The notes below the pieces were generated by a model. The model was given only the letters and a program-made list of their open reading frames with translations. It searched no databases and was not told the DNA's origin. This document shows, piece by piece, positions 1-5,154 of a stretch of DNA of 8,248 nt (the stretch's first letter is position 1; every line of letters begins with the position of its first letter). Origin of the DNA: Roseburia sp. (GTDB lineage: Bacteria; Bacillota; Clostridia; Lachnospirales; Lachnospiraceae). A program made the position numbers and the translations under genes. The stretch spans positions 1 to 8,248 of the forward strand of contig JAUUNJ010000101.1 of the NCBI GenBank assembly GCA_030844625.1, in the 5' to 3' direction.

Positions 1-1
1 T

Positions 2-103
2 CCATACATTATATATCATCCCGGAAGTGTTCGACAAGTTCTTTTTTTGGAAAATAAAAATCAGGTATGGAAATATATTTCAATGTCGATTGGGAGCAGT
101 TAA
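2..103 (+). CDS. 3' end of an unidentified host gene (partial)
   Basis: This frame is open from the window edge for 33 codons and ends at TAA 101-103. The peptide begins PYIIYHPGSVRQV and ends WKYISMSIGSS, a normal-looking mix of aromatic, basic and small residues. I do not recognise the family from this fragment. The stop codon lies inside the 27-bp repeat that marks the left end of the integrated element. The repeat therefore carries the last sense codon (AGT) and the TAA, and insertion leaves this gene's product unchanged. That position supports a real reading frame, because many integrases target gene ends. The gene would lie immediately upstream of secA in an uninterrupted chromosome. 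The call rests on 33 codons without a stop plus this placement, so chance remains possible. Confidence 0.55.
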   Translation, partial: PYIIYHPGSVRQVLFLENKNQVWKYISMSIGSS

Positions 104-124
104 TAAAAAATTCACAAATCGTTT
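98..124 (+). repeat. attL core (left 27-bp direct repeat)
   Basis: The copy starts AGTTAATAAAAAATTC and ends AAATCGTTT, and it is identical to 7853-7879. It spans the last sense codon and the stop codon (101-103) of the upstream host gene. Identity stops abruptly on both sides (GC before and GAAAG after here; CG before and ACGCC after on the right), as expected for a site-specific recombination core rather than longer homology. Confidence 0.85.
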
Positions 125-197
125 GAAAGTGATTTACATTGAAATGCTTTGTTTTAAAGGAATTTTTAGCAATCAATCATTATGTGAAGGTGTGAAA

Positions 198-216
198 TGT
201 CCAAAAAATGTCCAAG
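198..216 (+). repeat. Left integrase arm-type site candidate
   Basis: A 19-bp sequence reading TGTCCAAAAAATGTCCAAG is repeated exactly at 7733-7751. Each copy holds the word TGTCCAA twice, 11 bp apart (one helical turn). This copy lies 73 bp inside the left core and the other lies 101 bp inside the right core, in the same orientation. Tyrosine integrases with an N-terminal arm-binding domain, as here, bind such paired subterminal repeats. A further GTCCAA lies at 245-250 in the loop of an ATGCTTT/AAAGCAT stem (234-256). Function is inferred from position and pairing. Confidence 0.65.
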
Positions 217-263
217 ATTGGAAAATAAAGAGGATGCTTTGACAGTCCAAAAGCATGACAACC

Positions 264-628
264 GGACAAACTGACCTTTTGTTATATAGCTTGAAAGCAA
301 AACCGATTATTTCGGTATTGTACTCAATTTAGAGTAAAAGCCCGAGCTAGTTTTGGCTTCGGCTATTCGTGAAATTCACGATTTGATCTACGGAATCCCG
401 GAACTGCCTAAGTTCAACTTAGGGCGTCAACTCAAATTGATTTGATCTACGGAAATCCCGGATCGCAAAACCGAAAAAAATCTGTTTCGCGATCTGCATC
501 CGGTAAATTTTACGGTTTGCGATGAAAAATCAATTTGAGTTTCCTTAACAGCAGGACAAAATGACCTTTCGTCAAAAATGACGATAACTCAAAATGATGT
601 ATCGTAACCACGGACAAATTGACCGAGG
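264..628 (+). repeat. Three GGACAAAnTGACC repeats (iteron-like)
   Basis: The word GGACAAA followed by one variable base and TGACC occurs at 264-276 (C), 554-566 (A) and 612-624 (T). The first two continue as CTTT, giving 16 or 17 matching positions. The first and second are 290 bp apart and the second and third 58 bp apart, all on the same strand. They flank and follow the structured segment 302-541. GGACAA is also the outer word of the four palindromes at 2723-2860. They could be binding sites for a replication or regulatory protein of the element. Confidence 0.55.
302..541. other. Densely structured non-coding segment (candidate origin, oriT or structured RNA)
   Basis: No convincing gene lies between 125 and 944. 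This part is rich in symmetry: ACCGA/TCGGT (302-306/312-316), TACTC/GAGTA (321-325/332-336), a 7+1+7 dyad TCGTGAAATTCACGA (367-381) and an 8+1+8 dyad CCTAAGTTCAACTTAGG (407-423). There is a perfect 15-bp inverted repeat (429-443 with 527-541, AACTCAAATTGATTT) enclosing a second stem (ATCGCAAAACCG 462-473 with CGGTTTGCGAT 513-523, one bulged A) and a small inner dyad GTAAA-T-TTTAC. A direct repeat of about 22 bp starting TTTGATCTACGG occurs at 382-402 and 441-462, with a one-base indel. Nested stems of this kind are typical of rolling-circle or single-strand origins, transfer origins and structured RNAs. Nothing here decides among them. Confidence 0.6.
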
Positions 629-790
629 ACGCACCAATCTTGGACAGTCCGATCAGGGGAATATTTCCCACATTAACCAATTCAAAATTGACGTGGTTGA
701 GTCCGTCCCCAAAATTGAGGAGAGCTCAATTTTGAGCCCTGCTATAGCTGACCGAACGAAATGTTCTGCTAGGGTGTAACGATTCGTTAC
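569..790. repeat. Further hairpins and dyads in the gene-free left arm
   Basis: Stems continue after the main structured block: TCGTCA-AAAA-TGACGA (569-584), TTGGAC-A-GTCCGA (640-652, one wobble), AACCA/TGGTT (675-679/694-698) enclosing CAATT/AATTG (678-682/686-690, an alternative overlapping fold), CAAAATTGAG/CTCAATTTTG (710-719/725-734, 5-nt loop) and the 7+1+7 dyad GTAACGATTCGTTAC (776-790). An open frame at 594-779 runs through four of these stems and has no ribosome binding site, so I treat the stretch as non-coding. From 791 to 944 I see only a weak TACTAT/ATAGTA stem (880-900). Confidence 0.5.
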
Positions 791-944
791 TACCTCACAT
801 ACAAGGATATGATTAAAAGCATATTCTTAACCAGCGCAATTTTTCCCTCGTTGATCCGGTTTGGGAAGAAAGTATCACTTACTATGTTTTGAAAATAGTA
901 GTATTTGGTATAGCTGAAGATAGTAATTGCAGCAGTAGAAGGAA

Positions 945-977
945 AAGAATCGTCACAATCAAGTGGCGATTCTTTTT
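945..977 (-). terminator. Bidirectional intrinsic terminator after the repressor gene
   Basis: A 12-bp stem (AAGAATCGTCAC 945-956 with GTGGCGATTCTT 963-974, one G-T wobble) closes a 6-nt loop. On the plus strand it is followed by TTT then AATT. On the minus strand it is followed by TTTTCC. The repressor stop codon (976-978) abuts it, so it ends that transcript and could also stop plus-strand transcription from the left arm. Confidence 0.75.
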
Positions 978-1605
978 AATTAAAGGGAAGCTCCTCGTCA
1001 ATGTCCGGAATTTTAAAGTAATCAGTATAACAGATTTTTTCTTTAGACAATTTATTTAGTTGAGCACGCACTGCATCTTTGAAAATTTCGTCATCTATTA
1101 ATTTTTGTTTTCGCGCTTTTTTTAAACCGTCAAATTTTACAAGAAAATCATTTATTTCATCACCAGCAAACGTATAACCAATACCATTCTCGGTTTTATC
1201 TTGAAAGTGTAAACAGGAATATATTGTTTCTACATTGCCATATACATCTTTTTCTTTGAATAAATCAATTTGTTTTATATATGGACGAGAGATTTTAGAA
1301 CTTTCTTGAATAAAAGGTAATTGAGAATCTATGTCCGATAAAATTTTGCAGATATCGTAGACAGAATATGTATTTTTTGAATATGAATCATTGCCAAGAA
1401 GCCAGTCAATAGAGCAATTGTACTGGCTGGAAATTTCGAGGAGATCGGCGAGAGTTGGAGCAGCAGTACCAGCAAACCAACGACTAAGTGTTGATTCTGT
1501 GACATTTAAGATAGTGGCTATTTTATTCTGTTTCGTTTCACCTGTTATTTTAATTATATTAGATTTGAAAGTTTTATAGTATTTTTTGAAATAATCTTTA
1601 TCCAT
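976..1605 (-). CDS. Cro/CI-type HTH repressor of the element
   Basis: The product is a 209-residue probable DNA-binding regulator. Residues about 24-71 form a Cro/CI (XRE) helix-turn-helix: KQNKIATILNVTESTLSRW is the turn region, followed by PTLADLLEISSQYNCSIDWLLG, the usual end of this domain. The rest (about 75-209) is polar and charged, with no LexA/S24-type peptidase motif that I can see, so induction is unlikely to work by self-cleavage. I chose ATG 1605 over an in-frame ATG 45 nt upstream because AAAGGA lies about 9 nt before it and the family usually starts close to the HTH. The gene diverges from the excisionase-like gene at 1823, and the shared region between them is full of symmetric AT-rich sites, the layout of a phage-like lysogeny switch. 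Its target is inferred to be that divergent promoter region. Confidence 0.85.
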   Translation of the reverse strand: MDKDYFKKYYKTFKSNIIKITGETKQNKIATILNVTESTLSRWFAGTAAPTLADLLEISSQYNCSIDWLLGNDSYSKNTYSVYDICKILSDIDSQLPFIQESSKISRPYIKQIDLFKEKDVYGNVETIYSCLHFQDKTENGIGYTFAGDEINDFLVKFDGLKKARKQKLIDDEIFKDAVRAQLNKLSKEKICYTDYFKIPDIDEELPFN

Positions 1606-1822
1606 TTGAAATATTCCTTTCTTAAAATTGTGCATTTGAAATTTGCTCAACGAAAAACATGAGAAAAATTCTGAAATGAAATAAAAATTATAAATATTGC
1701 AAAAATGATTGAATATAAGTAACTAGAAATTTCATTTCAATATTGCAATAATTATATTATCACATGTGACTACACGAAACAAGACAATTAACAACAATGT
1801 TATGAAAAGGAGTAGAAAATTT
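1606..1822. promoter_or_regulatory. Divergent promoter/operator region of the repressor switch
   Basis: An 11-bp perfect inverted repeat TGAAATGAAAT (1672-1682) and ATTTCATTTCA (1729-1739) flanks the centre, and ATATTGCAA occurs at 1694-1702 and 1740-1748, the second inside the palindrome TATTGCAATA (1741-1750). A minus-strand TATAAT (1692-1687) could serve the repressor but has only a weak -35. On the plus strand TATATT/TATTAT (1753-1760) is a possible -10 for the 1823 operon. The repeats are plausible operators for the HTH repressor. Exact promoters are uncertain. Confidence 0.5.
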
Positions 1823-2014
1823 ATGAATAAACAGAATGTAACCGGAACAGTTGAAGAAAAAAGATTATTAAATATCAAAGAGGTATGCACATATATTGGA
1901 GTTGGCCAGACACAGGCACGCCGTTATATGGATGATATTGGAGCAGTGCGGAGATTTGGCAGACGTGTGTTATTTGATAAACATGTTATTGATAGTGCAA
2001 TCACAAATATGTAA
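1823..2014 (+). CDS. Excisionase-like small HTH protein
   Basis: The product has 63 residues. Residues about 14-60 (RLLNIKEVCTYIGVGQTQAR, then RYMDDIGAVRRFGRRVLFDKH) match the pattern of the HTH_17/excisionase family. In that pattern a recognition helix is followed by a small wing carrying Arg residues and a hydrophobic 'FDKxVID' end. Such proteins bend att DNA for excision or act as regulators of the AlpA kind. I chose ATG 1823, which has AAAAGGAG ten nt upstream; the GTG 57 nt earlier has no such site. It is the first gene of a plus-strand operon, 13 nt before the next start, and faces the repressor. That suggests expression upon derepression. Distance from the integrase gene (about 4.5 kb) is unusual for a dedicated Xis, so a purely regulatory role is possible. 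Confidence 0.7.
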   Translation: MNKQNVTGTVEEKRLLNIKEVCTYIGVGQTQARRYMDDIGAVRRFGRRVLFDKHVIDSAITNM

Positions 2015-2027
2015 TGAGGTGGCTCGC

Positions 2028-2345
2028 ATGGTAAAAGAATTGTTAAGAAAGGGGAAACGCAATGCGATAACCACAGATGAATTGATGAGAGCATGTCATT
2101 TGGATCATAGAAGAGATTTAACAATGCAAATTGCAAGAGAACGGGCAGCAGGCGCAATAATATGTAGTACAACCTCGGGACAAGGTGGATATTATCTCCC
2201 GGAAAATAAGGAAGAGGTTGTGGAGTTTATAAATTCTATGAGTAATAGAGCCAAGAACACATTTAAGGCGGTTACTGCTGCACGTAAATACCTTAAACAG
2301 ATAGAAGGGCAAATAAGCCTTAAAATCGAGCCAGAGGAAGAGTAG
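2028..2345 (+). CDS. Small winged-helix-like protein, function unknown
   Basis: The product is a 105-residue soluble protein. Residues about 12-45 (NAITTDELMRACHLDHRRDL followed by TMQIARERAAGA) look like a helix-turn-helix in which a second helix reads DNA. The stretch around residues 44-60 (IICSTTSGQGGYYLPEN) looks like a beta wing. The C-terminal 40 residues are helical and charged. Similar small proteins occur in phages and integrative elements of Clostridia next to replication or regulatory genes, but I cannot assign a defined function. ATG 2028 was chosen because TGAGGTGG lies just upstream and directly follows the stop of the previous gene. An in-frame start at 1896 would overlap that gene deeply and has no ribosome binding site. 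It ends 10 nt before the next gene, so the three genes are probably one transcript. Confidence 0.7.
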   Translation: MVKELLRKGKRNAITTDELMRACHLDHRRDLTMQIARERAAGAIICSTTSGQGGYYLPENKEEVVEFINSMSNRAKNTFKAVTAARKYLKQIEGQISLKIEPEEE

Positions 2346-2355
2346 GTGGAAATAT

Positions 2356-2709
2356 ATGGCTAGAACGAAGAAAACGCCATTTTCACCGTGGCAAACATGC
2401 AAGGACAGTGGGATAGAAGAGCGTTATATAAGACTTGGAAATTCTCAACTGCTGCATCCTGCAATGTTAAGTTTGTCAGATAAGGCTGTGAGAATCTATA
2501 CATATATGCTTTTAGAATCTGGTGGGAAAAAGGAATTTACATTTCCAAGATCAAAATATAGCAAACTATCAGGACACGATGTATTCCAACGTGCAAAGGA
2601 TGAATTAATAGAAAAGGGCTTTATAAGGGTGAAGCAGAATAATGCGAATCTTCGTAAAGCGAATATCTATGAATTTTGTGATGAATGGAAGAGGTATAAT
2701 CCACCTTAA
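2356..2709 (+). CDS. Small winged-helix protein, possible replication initiator-like factor
   Basis: The product has 117 residues and a basic N-terminus (MARTKKTPF). Residues about 37-105 have the pattern of a plasmid Rep or replisome-organiser winged helix: MLSLSDKAVRIYTYMLLESG, then FPRSKYSKLSG, then AKDELIEKGFIRVKQ and KANIYEFCDEW. In such domains 'LSxxAxxxYxxML' is helix 1 and 'A...L...GFI' is the recognition helix before the wing. It is much shorter than full initiators (typically 250 or more residues), with no catalytic domain, so it may bind origin DNA and recruit host machinery, or only regulate. GGTGG precedes ATG 2356. The four palindromes downstream (2723-2860) and the phased repeats beyond 3320 are candidate targets. 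The replication role is inference from fold-like features and neighbourhood. Confidence 0.6.
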   Translation: MARTKKTPFSPWQTCKDSGIEERYIRLGNSQLLHPAMLSLSDKAVRIYTYMLLESGGKKEFTFPRSKYSKLSGHDVFQRAKDELIEKGFIRVKQNNANLRKANIYEFCDEWKRYNPP

Positions 2710-2722
2710 AAATTTATTTGGC

Positions 2723-2860
2723 TGTCCTGTATCAGGACAAGTAAATGGCTAAACTTGTCCTGCACCGGGACAAGTAATTGCTATTTTTGAAGGTAACTTG
2801 TCCTGTATCGGGACAACCGTTTCGCAGACTAAAGTGTTTTACTTGTCCTGTAGCAGGACA
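2723..2860. repeat. Four TGTCCTGnnnC(A/G)GGACA palindromes
   Basis: Four copies follow the winged-helix gene: TGTCCTG-tat-CAGGACA (2723-2739), ACTTGTCCTG-cac-CGGGACAAGT (2753-2775), TTGTCCTG-tat-CGGGACAA (2798-2816) and TGTCCTG-tag-CAGGACA (2844-2860). Centres are 33, 43 and 45 bp apart. In two copies the T of the left arm faces G, a wobble pair that keeps an RNA or single-strand hairpin but breaks DNA symmetry. None has a T-run after it, so they do not look like terminators. The rest of the gap to 3074 holds only a small stem GCTCA-AAGG-TGAGC (2962-2975) and no gene that I can support. Confidence 0.75.
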
Positions 2861-3074
2861 CATATACTATATATAGCCATATACCCCGGTTTTATTATTG
2901 CTTTTATATAGCACATATAGAATTAAACAGTAGACTACAAAGTAGAGATAGAATACCAACAGCTCAAAGGTGAGCACTGGCAGCAGAACAACGTAAATTT
3001 TAGTAATACTTGTGAAAGAAAGCGGCAACATATAAGCTGGCACTGTCGTTTGAACTGATGGAGATTTAAATGAG

Positions 3075-3287
3075 ATGGTAAGCAAGAGTGAAGTGTTGGC
3101 GAAGGCTATGGAGATAGATGCGTTAGTAGCGGAATATCTAACAGTTTCGGTTATTGATCACATTTCTTTTGATATGCTTGAAAAGCAGATGGTTTGTGAA
3201 TTAAAAAGATTACCTATCAGTAGGCGAAGTTTTTATCGTAGAAGAAAAGAACTTGTTGATTGGATGAACGAACAAAAAAACAATTGA
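3075..3287 (+). CDS. Small basic hypothetical protein
   Basis: The product has 70 residues, predicted to be mostly helical. The C-terminal part LPISRRSFYRRRKELVDWMN (residues 46-65) is strongly basic and reads like a DNA-contacting helix of the kind seen in small phage regulators, but I cannot name a family. The start at ATG 3075 has GGAG at 3060-3063, slightly far (about 11 nt). An ATG five bases earlier, in another frame, stops at once. It stands alone between the palindrome cluster and the phased-repeat tract, on the same strand as the winged-helix gene. It may be a DNA-binding accessory factor for those repeats. No membrane segment or signal peptide is visible. Confidence 0.5.
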   Translation: MVSKSEVLAKAMEIDALVAEYLTVSVIDHISFDMLEKQMVCELKRLPISRRSFYRRRKELVDWMNEQKNN

Positions 3288-3319
3288 TCTGCGTGATATT
3301 ATTCGGTATTGCATAAAAC

Positions 3320-3800
3320 GTTTCACTTTAGCGTTGCAAAAAACGTTGCAAAAAGGGTGCAAGTTTGTGTGCATGAAAAAGGGTGCAAAACGTTCGCTTT
3401 ACCGTTCGGATTCAAGGCGAACACTCACTATTAAATTGCTCGGATTTGCTCGGATTTTATGCGAGCTTGGTGCCTAAGAAAACCCAAGGGATTAAGCCTT
3501 GCAAAACCTTGTGCCGGCGGAATTGAATATAGGAAATCTATAGGCCAGATACAAAGAGAATACATAGAGAATACAAAGGAAAATATAAGGAAAGTATCAA
3601 ACCAAATACAAACCAAATACAAACCAAAACTACCCTAGAGACACGCTAAGATTTACTAAGGTATGATGTTAAGATTTGTTAGGGACCATTGTTGGAATTT
3701 GTTGGAGTATGATGCTGCCGGAATGTTGCCGAGTGTGGTTGAAAAATGTTGAATATATAAATATATAGGATGATAACATTTGCTAACATTTTACAATATG
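3320..3800. repeat. Helically phased degenerate direct-repeat tract (iteron-like)
   Basis: About 480 bp without a convincing gene consists largely of short words repeated at one-helical-turn spacing. CGTTGCAAAAAA is repeated at 12 bp (3332, 3344). GTGCA words lie at 3357, 3369 and 3383, and GCTCGGATTT at 10 bp (3438, 3448). There is an 11-bp register from about 3520 to 3632 that includes GAGAATACAWA (3556, 3567) and AACCAAATACA (3600, 3611), then AACCAAAACTA (3622). TAAG lies at 3647 and 3657, TTAAG/TTAGG at 3669 and 3679, GTTGGA at 3691 and 3701, TGCCG at 3716 and 3727, GTTGA at 3738 and 3748, and TAACATT at 3774 and 3784. GTATGATG recurs 46 bp apart (3661, 3707). Such phasing is typical of iterons at theta-type origins. 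A 59-codon frame here (3459-3638) has no ribosome binding site. Confidence 0.6.
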
Positions 3801-4289
3801 ATAAAAACATATTCTGCAATATAAAAACAAAAAAGTGAGAAAAATTGCAAATAGTGCTAAAAAAATACCCCAGACGTTATGCAGGGGCATGAGGTAATAG
3901 CTTATATTGTGAAAGTCAATAAATAAATCTTGATAGATTACTGCTTTTACCGTATCTGAGAATGAGTATTCGTCAATATCTCCATGCTCCAGATTGCATA
4001 CAGTGATCCGGTTCTTGCCTGGAGCAACAATCCCTGCAGTATGATATTCGAATAGTTTTGTGTAATAATCCATGCGCCTGCTGCCAAGCGATACTATTTC
4101 TATAATCCAGTCGGGGACACCAATACATCATTTGTCTGTAAGCTTTGTAGTGCCGCAAATAACGATTATATCCGGTTTAATGTAATTTATATCATCTTTA
4201 TTCAGAAAAACGGCAAATGGGGCAATATACAGCCCACATAAACCGCTTTCGAATATAGCTTTTCTTGATAAAGATGTGTATGCTCTTTT
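3783..4289 (-). pseudogene. Decayed Uma2-family (DUF820) endonuclease-like gene
   Basis: On the minus strand one frame reads LYIAPFAVFLNKDDINYIK then PDIIVICGTTKL, an in-frame TGA (4130-4128), then CIGVPDWIIEIVS, MDYYTKLFEYHTAG and EYSFSDTVKAVIYQDLFIDF. This matches the layout of Uma2 proteins, a widespread PD-(D/E)XK nuclease-fold family of unclear biological role. Family members have about 180-190 residues. Here the first 40-50 residues are missing, since the frame is closed at 4292. The usual 'TAGVREYWIVDP' is shortened to 'TAGIVAPG', consistent with an in-frame loss of about five codons. The conserved PD, the E of IIEIVS and the K of YTKLFEY remain. Family homology appears to end near 3900; the frame runs on to TAG 3785-3783. 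It directly follows the ribbon-helix-helix gene and is probably a dead passenger. Confidence 0.75.
3859..3890 (-). terminator. Terminator of the minus-strand ribbon-helix-helix cassette
   Basis: Read on the minus strand, ATGCCCC (3890-3884) can pair with GGGGTAT (3872-3866) with one G-T wobble, followed by a run of seven T (3865-3859). The stem is short with an 11-nt loop, so strength is uncertain. Its place at the end of the Uma2 homology fits the end of that transcript. Confidence 0.5.
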
Positions 4290-4292
4290 TTA

Positions 4293-4703
4293 TTATTTAC
4301 TCTGCTGTCTTAAATAATCGGCAAGTGGGGATAGATTATCCATCCCGATAATTGAACCAATCTCAAGCTGATACGACATATCACCGCCAAGAAACCGCTT
4401 TTTGTCGATACGATCGAGTATATCCGGCGTTAAATAGCTAGGTAAGCCTGTAGTAGTTGGTTTGGCGTGTGGTTCAATTTGTGGTTCATTCTGCGAATCA
4501 GGGGCAGCAGTTGAGAAGCCGTCACGCTCCATAGTTTCATTGATGGCACGGGTGATAAAAGAATTGAGAGTTTCCCCCATTGCAGAAGCGTGTGCTTTTA
4601 TGTCTTCCTTTCTTCCTTTGGGTTTAACAACTAATTCAATGCGGTCATAGTTGCTTTTTACATATTTATTCACTGCCTTTTGTTGTGCTTTTGATACAGC
4701 CAT
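4293..4703 (-). CDS. Arc-like ribbon-helix-helix protein with C-terminal extension
   Basis: The product has 136 residues. Residues 20-60 form a ribbon-helix-helix: a strand (DRIELVVKPKG), helix 1 (KEDIKAHASAMG) and helix 2 (TLNSFITRAINETMERDG). Arc/MetJ-type dimers use that strand to read DNA. After about residue 62 comes a Pro/Gln-rich linker (about 63-88), then a short unknown domain (YLTPDILDRIDKKRFLGGD, about 90-109, then EIGSIIGMDNLSP). Its 'INETMERDGFSTAA' matches 'IDDRMERDGSPTAA' in the upstream neighbour (4725-4937), so the two look like diverged tandem copies. AAAGGAG lies 9 nt before the ATG, and the spacing from the neighbour is 21 nt, so they are one operon. It probably represses its own promoter and perhaps the divergent one. 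The Uma2 pseudogene follows at once. A toxin-antitoxin antitoxin role is a weaker alternative. Confidence 0.8.
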   Translation of the reverse strand: MAVSKAQQKAVNKYVKSNYDRIELVVKPKGRKEDIKAHASAMGETLNSFITRAINETMERDGFSTAAPDSQNEPQIEPHAKPTTTGLPSYLTPDILDRIDKKRFLGGDMSYQLEIGSIIGMDNLSPLADYLRQQSK

Positions 4704-4724
4704 AAAAATATACTCCTTTCATAA

Positions 4725-4937
4725 TTATTGAACTTTGATTGCAGCAGTGGGAGATCCGTCACGCTCCATGCGATCATCAATAGCTTTTTTGATGTACCCG
4801 TTTACAGATTCACCGGCGGAATCAGCAGCAGTCTTGATTTCATCATATTTTTCTTTGGTTACATCAAGGGGAATACGTTTTAATTTACTTTTTTGATATT
4901 CCTTTAAATATTCTTTTCTTTCTTCAGTTAAGGGCAT
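4725..4937 (-). CDS. Small ribbon-helix-helix DNA-binding protein
   Basis: The product has 70 residues, almost entirely the ribbon-helix-helix unit: a basic N-terminus (EERKEYLKEYQKSKLKR), strand RIPLDVTKE (21-29), helix 1 (KYDEIKTAADSAG) and helix 2 (SVNGYIKKAIDDRMERDG). This pattern is common in Firmicutes plasmid and element regulators that bind operators as dimers of dimers. AAAGGCGG lies 7 nt upstream of ATG 4937. It is the first gene of the minus-strand cassette. Its promoter region carries a 16-bp perfect inverted repeat and a third related palindrome inside the opposing promoter, so I infer it regulates itself and the integrase-side operon. Its end resembles the same region of the next gene, suggesting an old duplication. 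Confidence 0.8.
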   Translation of the reverse strand: MPLTEERKEYLKEYQKSKLKRIPLDVTKEKYDEIKTAADSAGESVNGYIKKAIDDRMERDGSPTAAIKVQ

Positions 4938-5010
4938 TAAGACACCGCCTTTCTATTTTGATAATAGGGGAGCGTCCAATATAGTATTACCTTCTCCACC
5001 TTACACGCTG

Positions 5011-5039
5011 ATTATAGCATTTTTGTCTATTCACGTAAA
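5011..5039 (-). promoter_or_regulatory. Promoter of the ribbon-helix-helix cassette
   Basis: On the minus strand, TTTACG (5039-5034) lies 17 nt from a perfect TATAAT (5016-5011), with TGC just before the -10 (extended -10). The -35 is covered by the left arm of the 16-bp inverted repeat (5028-5043), as expected for autorepression. A second possible pair, TTGACA (5087-5082) and TAAATA (5064-5059), also has 17-nt spacing and overlaps the right arm. Confidence 0.6.
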
Positions 5040-5107
5040 TATAAAATTAATACAAATATATTTACGTGAATATGTGCAATGTGTCAATAGACTATTTACG
5101 GAAATAG
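5028..5107. promoter_or_regulatory. Palindromic operators between the divergent operons
   Basis: TATTCACGTAAATATA (5028-5043) and TATATTTACGTGAATA (5057-5072) are exact inverted copies, separated by 13 nt. A third related site, the imperfect palindrome CTATTTACGGAAATAG (5092-5107), follows 19 nt later. All share TTTACG. Placement over the minus-strand -35 and inside the plus-strand spacer makes them likely binding sites for the adjacent ribbon-helix-helix proteins. Confidence 0.7.
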
Positions 5108-5116
5108 ATATATAAT
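5088..5116 (+). promoter_or_regulatory. Promoter of the integrase-side operon
   Basis: TAGACT (5088-5093) and a perfect TATAAT (5111-5116) are separated by 17 nt. The palindrome 5092-5107 fills the spacer, so a protein bound there would block RNA polymerase. The predicted transcript starts near 5123 and carries the duplicated leader before the first gene at 5296. Confidence 0.65.
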
Positions 5117-5154
5117 GTAATCAAGATAAAGGAAGGGGAACAAAACAAAGCGAT

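Noticed and set aside
27..242. Open frame of 71 codons crossing the left att core
   Set aside because: It joins host and element DNA, runs over the arm repeat, has no ribosome binding site, and overlaps the better host frame ending at 103.
302..541. Retron or group II intron RNA
   Set aside because: No reverse transcriptase gene is present in the window and no domain V-like hairpin was recognised.
594..779. Open frame of 61 codons in the left arm
   Set aside because: It runs through four hairpins and an iteron-like word, and has no ribosome binding site. The product is not recognisable, although its polar composition could be a relic of a repeat-coding linker.
809..892. 27-codon frame MIKSIFLTSAIF... 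that looks hydrophobic then basic, like a small toxin
   Set aside because: AAGGA lies only two nt from the ATG, no promoter or antisense partner is visible, and the length is easily reached by chance.
3459..3638. 59-codon frame inside the phased-repeat tract, with a Lys/Gln-rich end
   Set aside because: No ribosome binding site precedes ATG 3459 and the 11-bp DNA register changes reading frame at each unit. It is kept only as an alternative explanation (Rep-linker relic).
3320..3640. Possible CRISPR array
   Set aside because: Repeat units are 10-14 bp with no regular spacers and no cas genes nearby; the words change along the tract.
4293..4937. Toxin-antitoxin pair
   Set aside because: Both products carry ribbon-helix-helix domains and look like paralogues; no toxin partner is recognisable, and the following gene is a dead Uma2 homologue.
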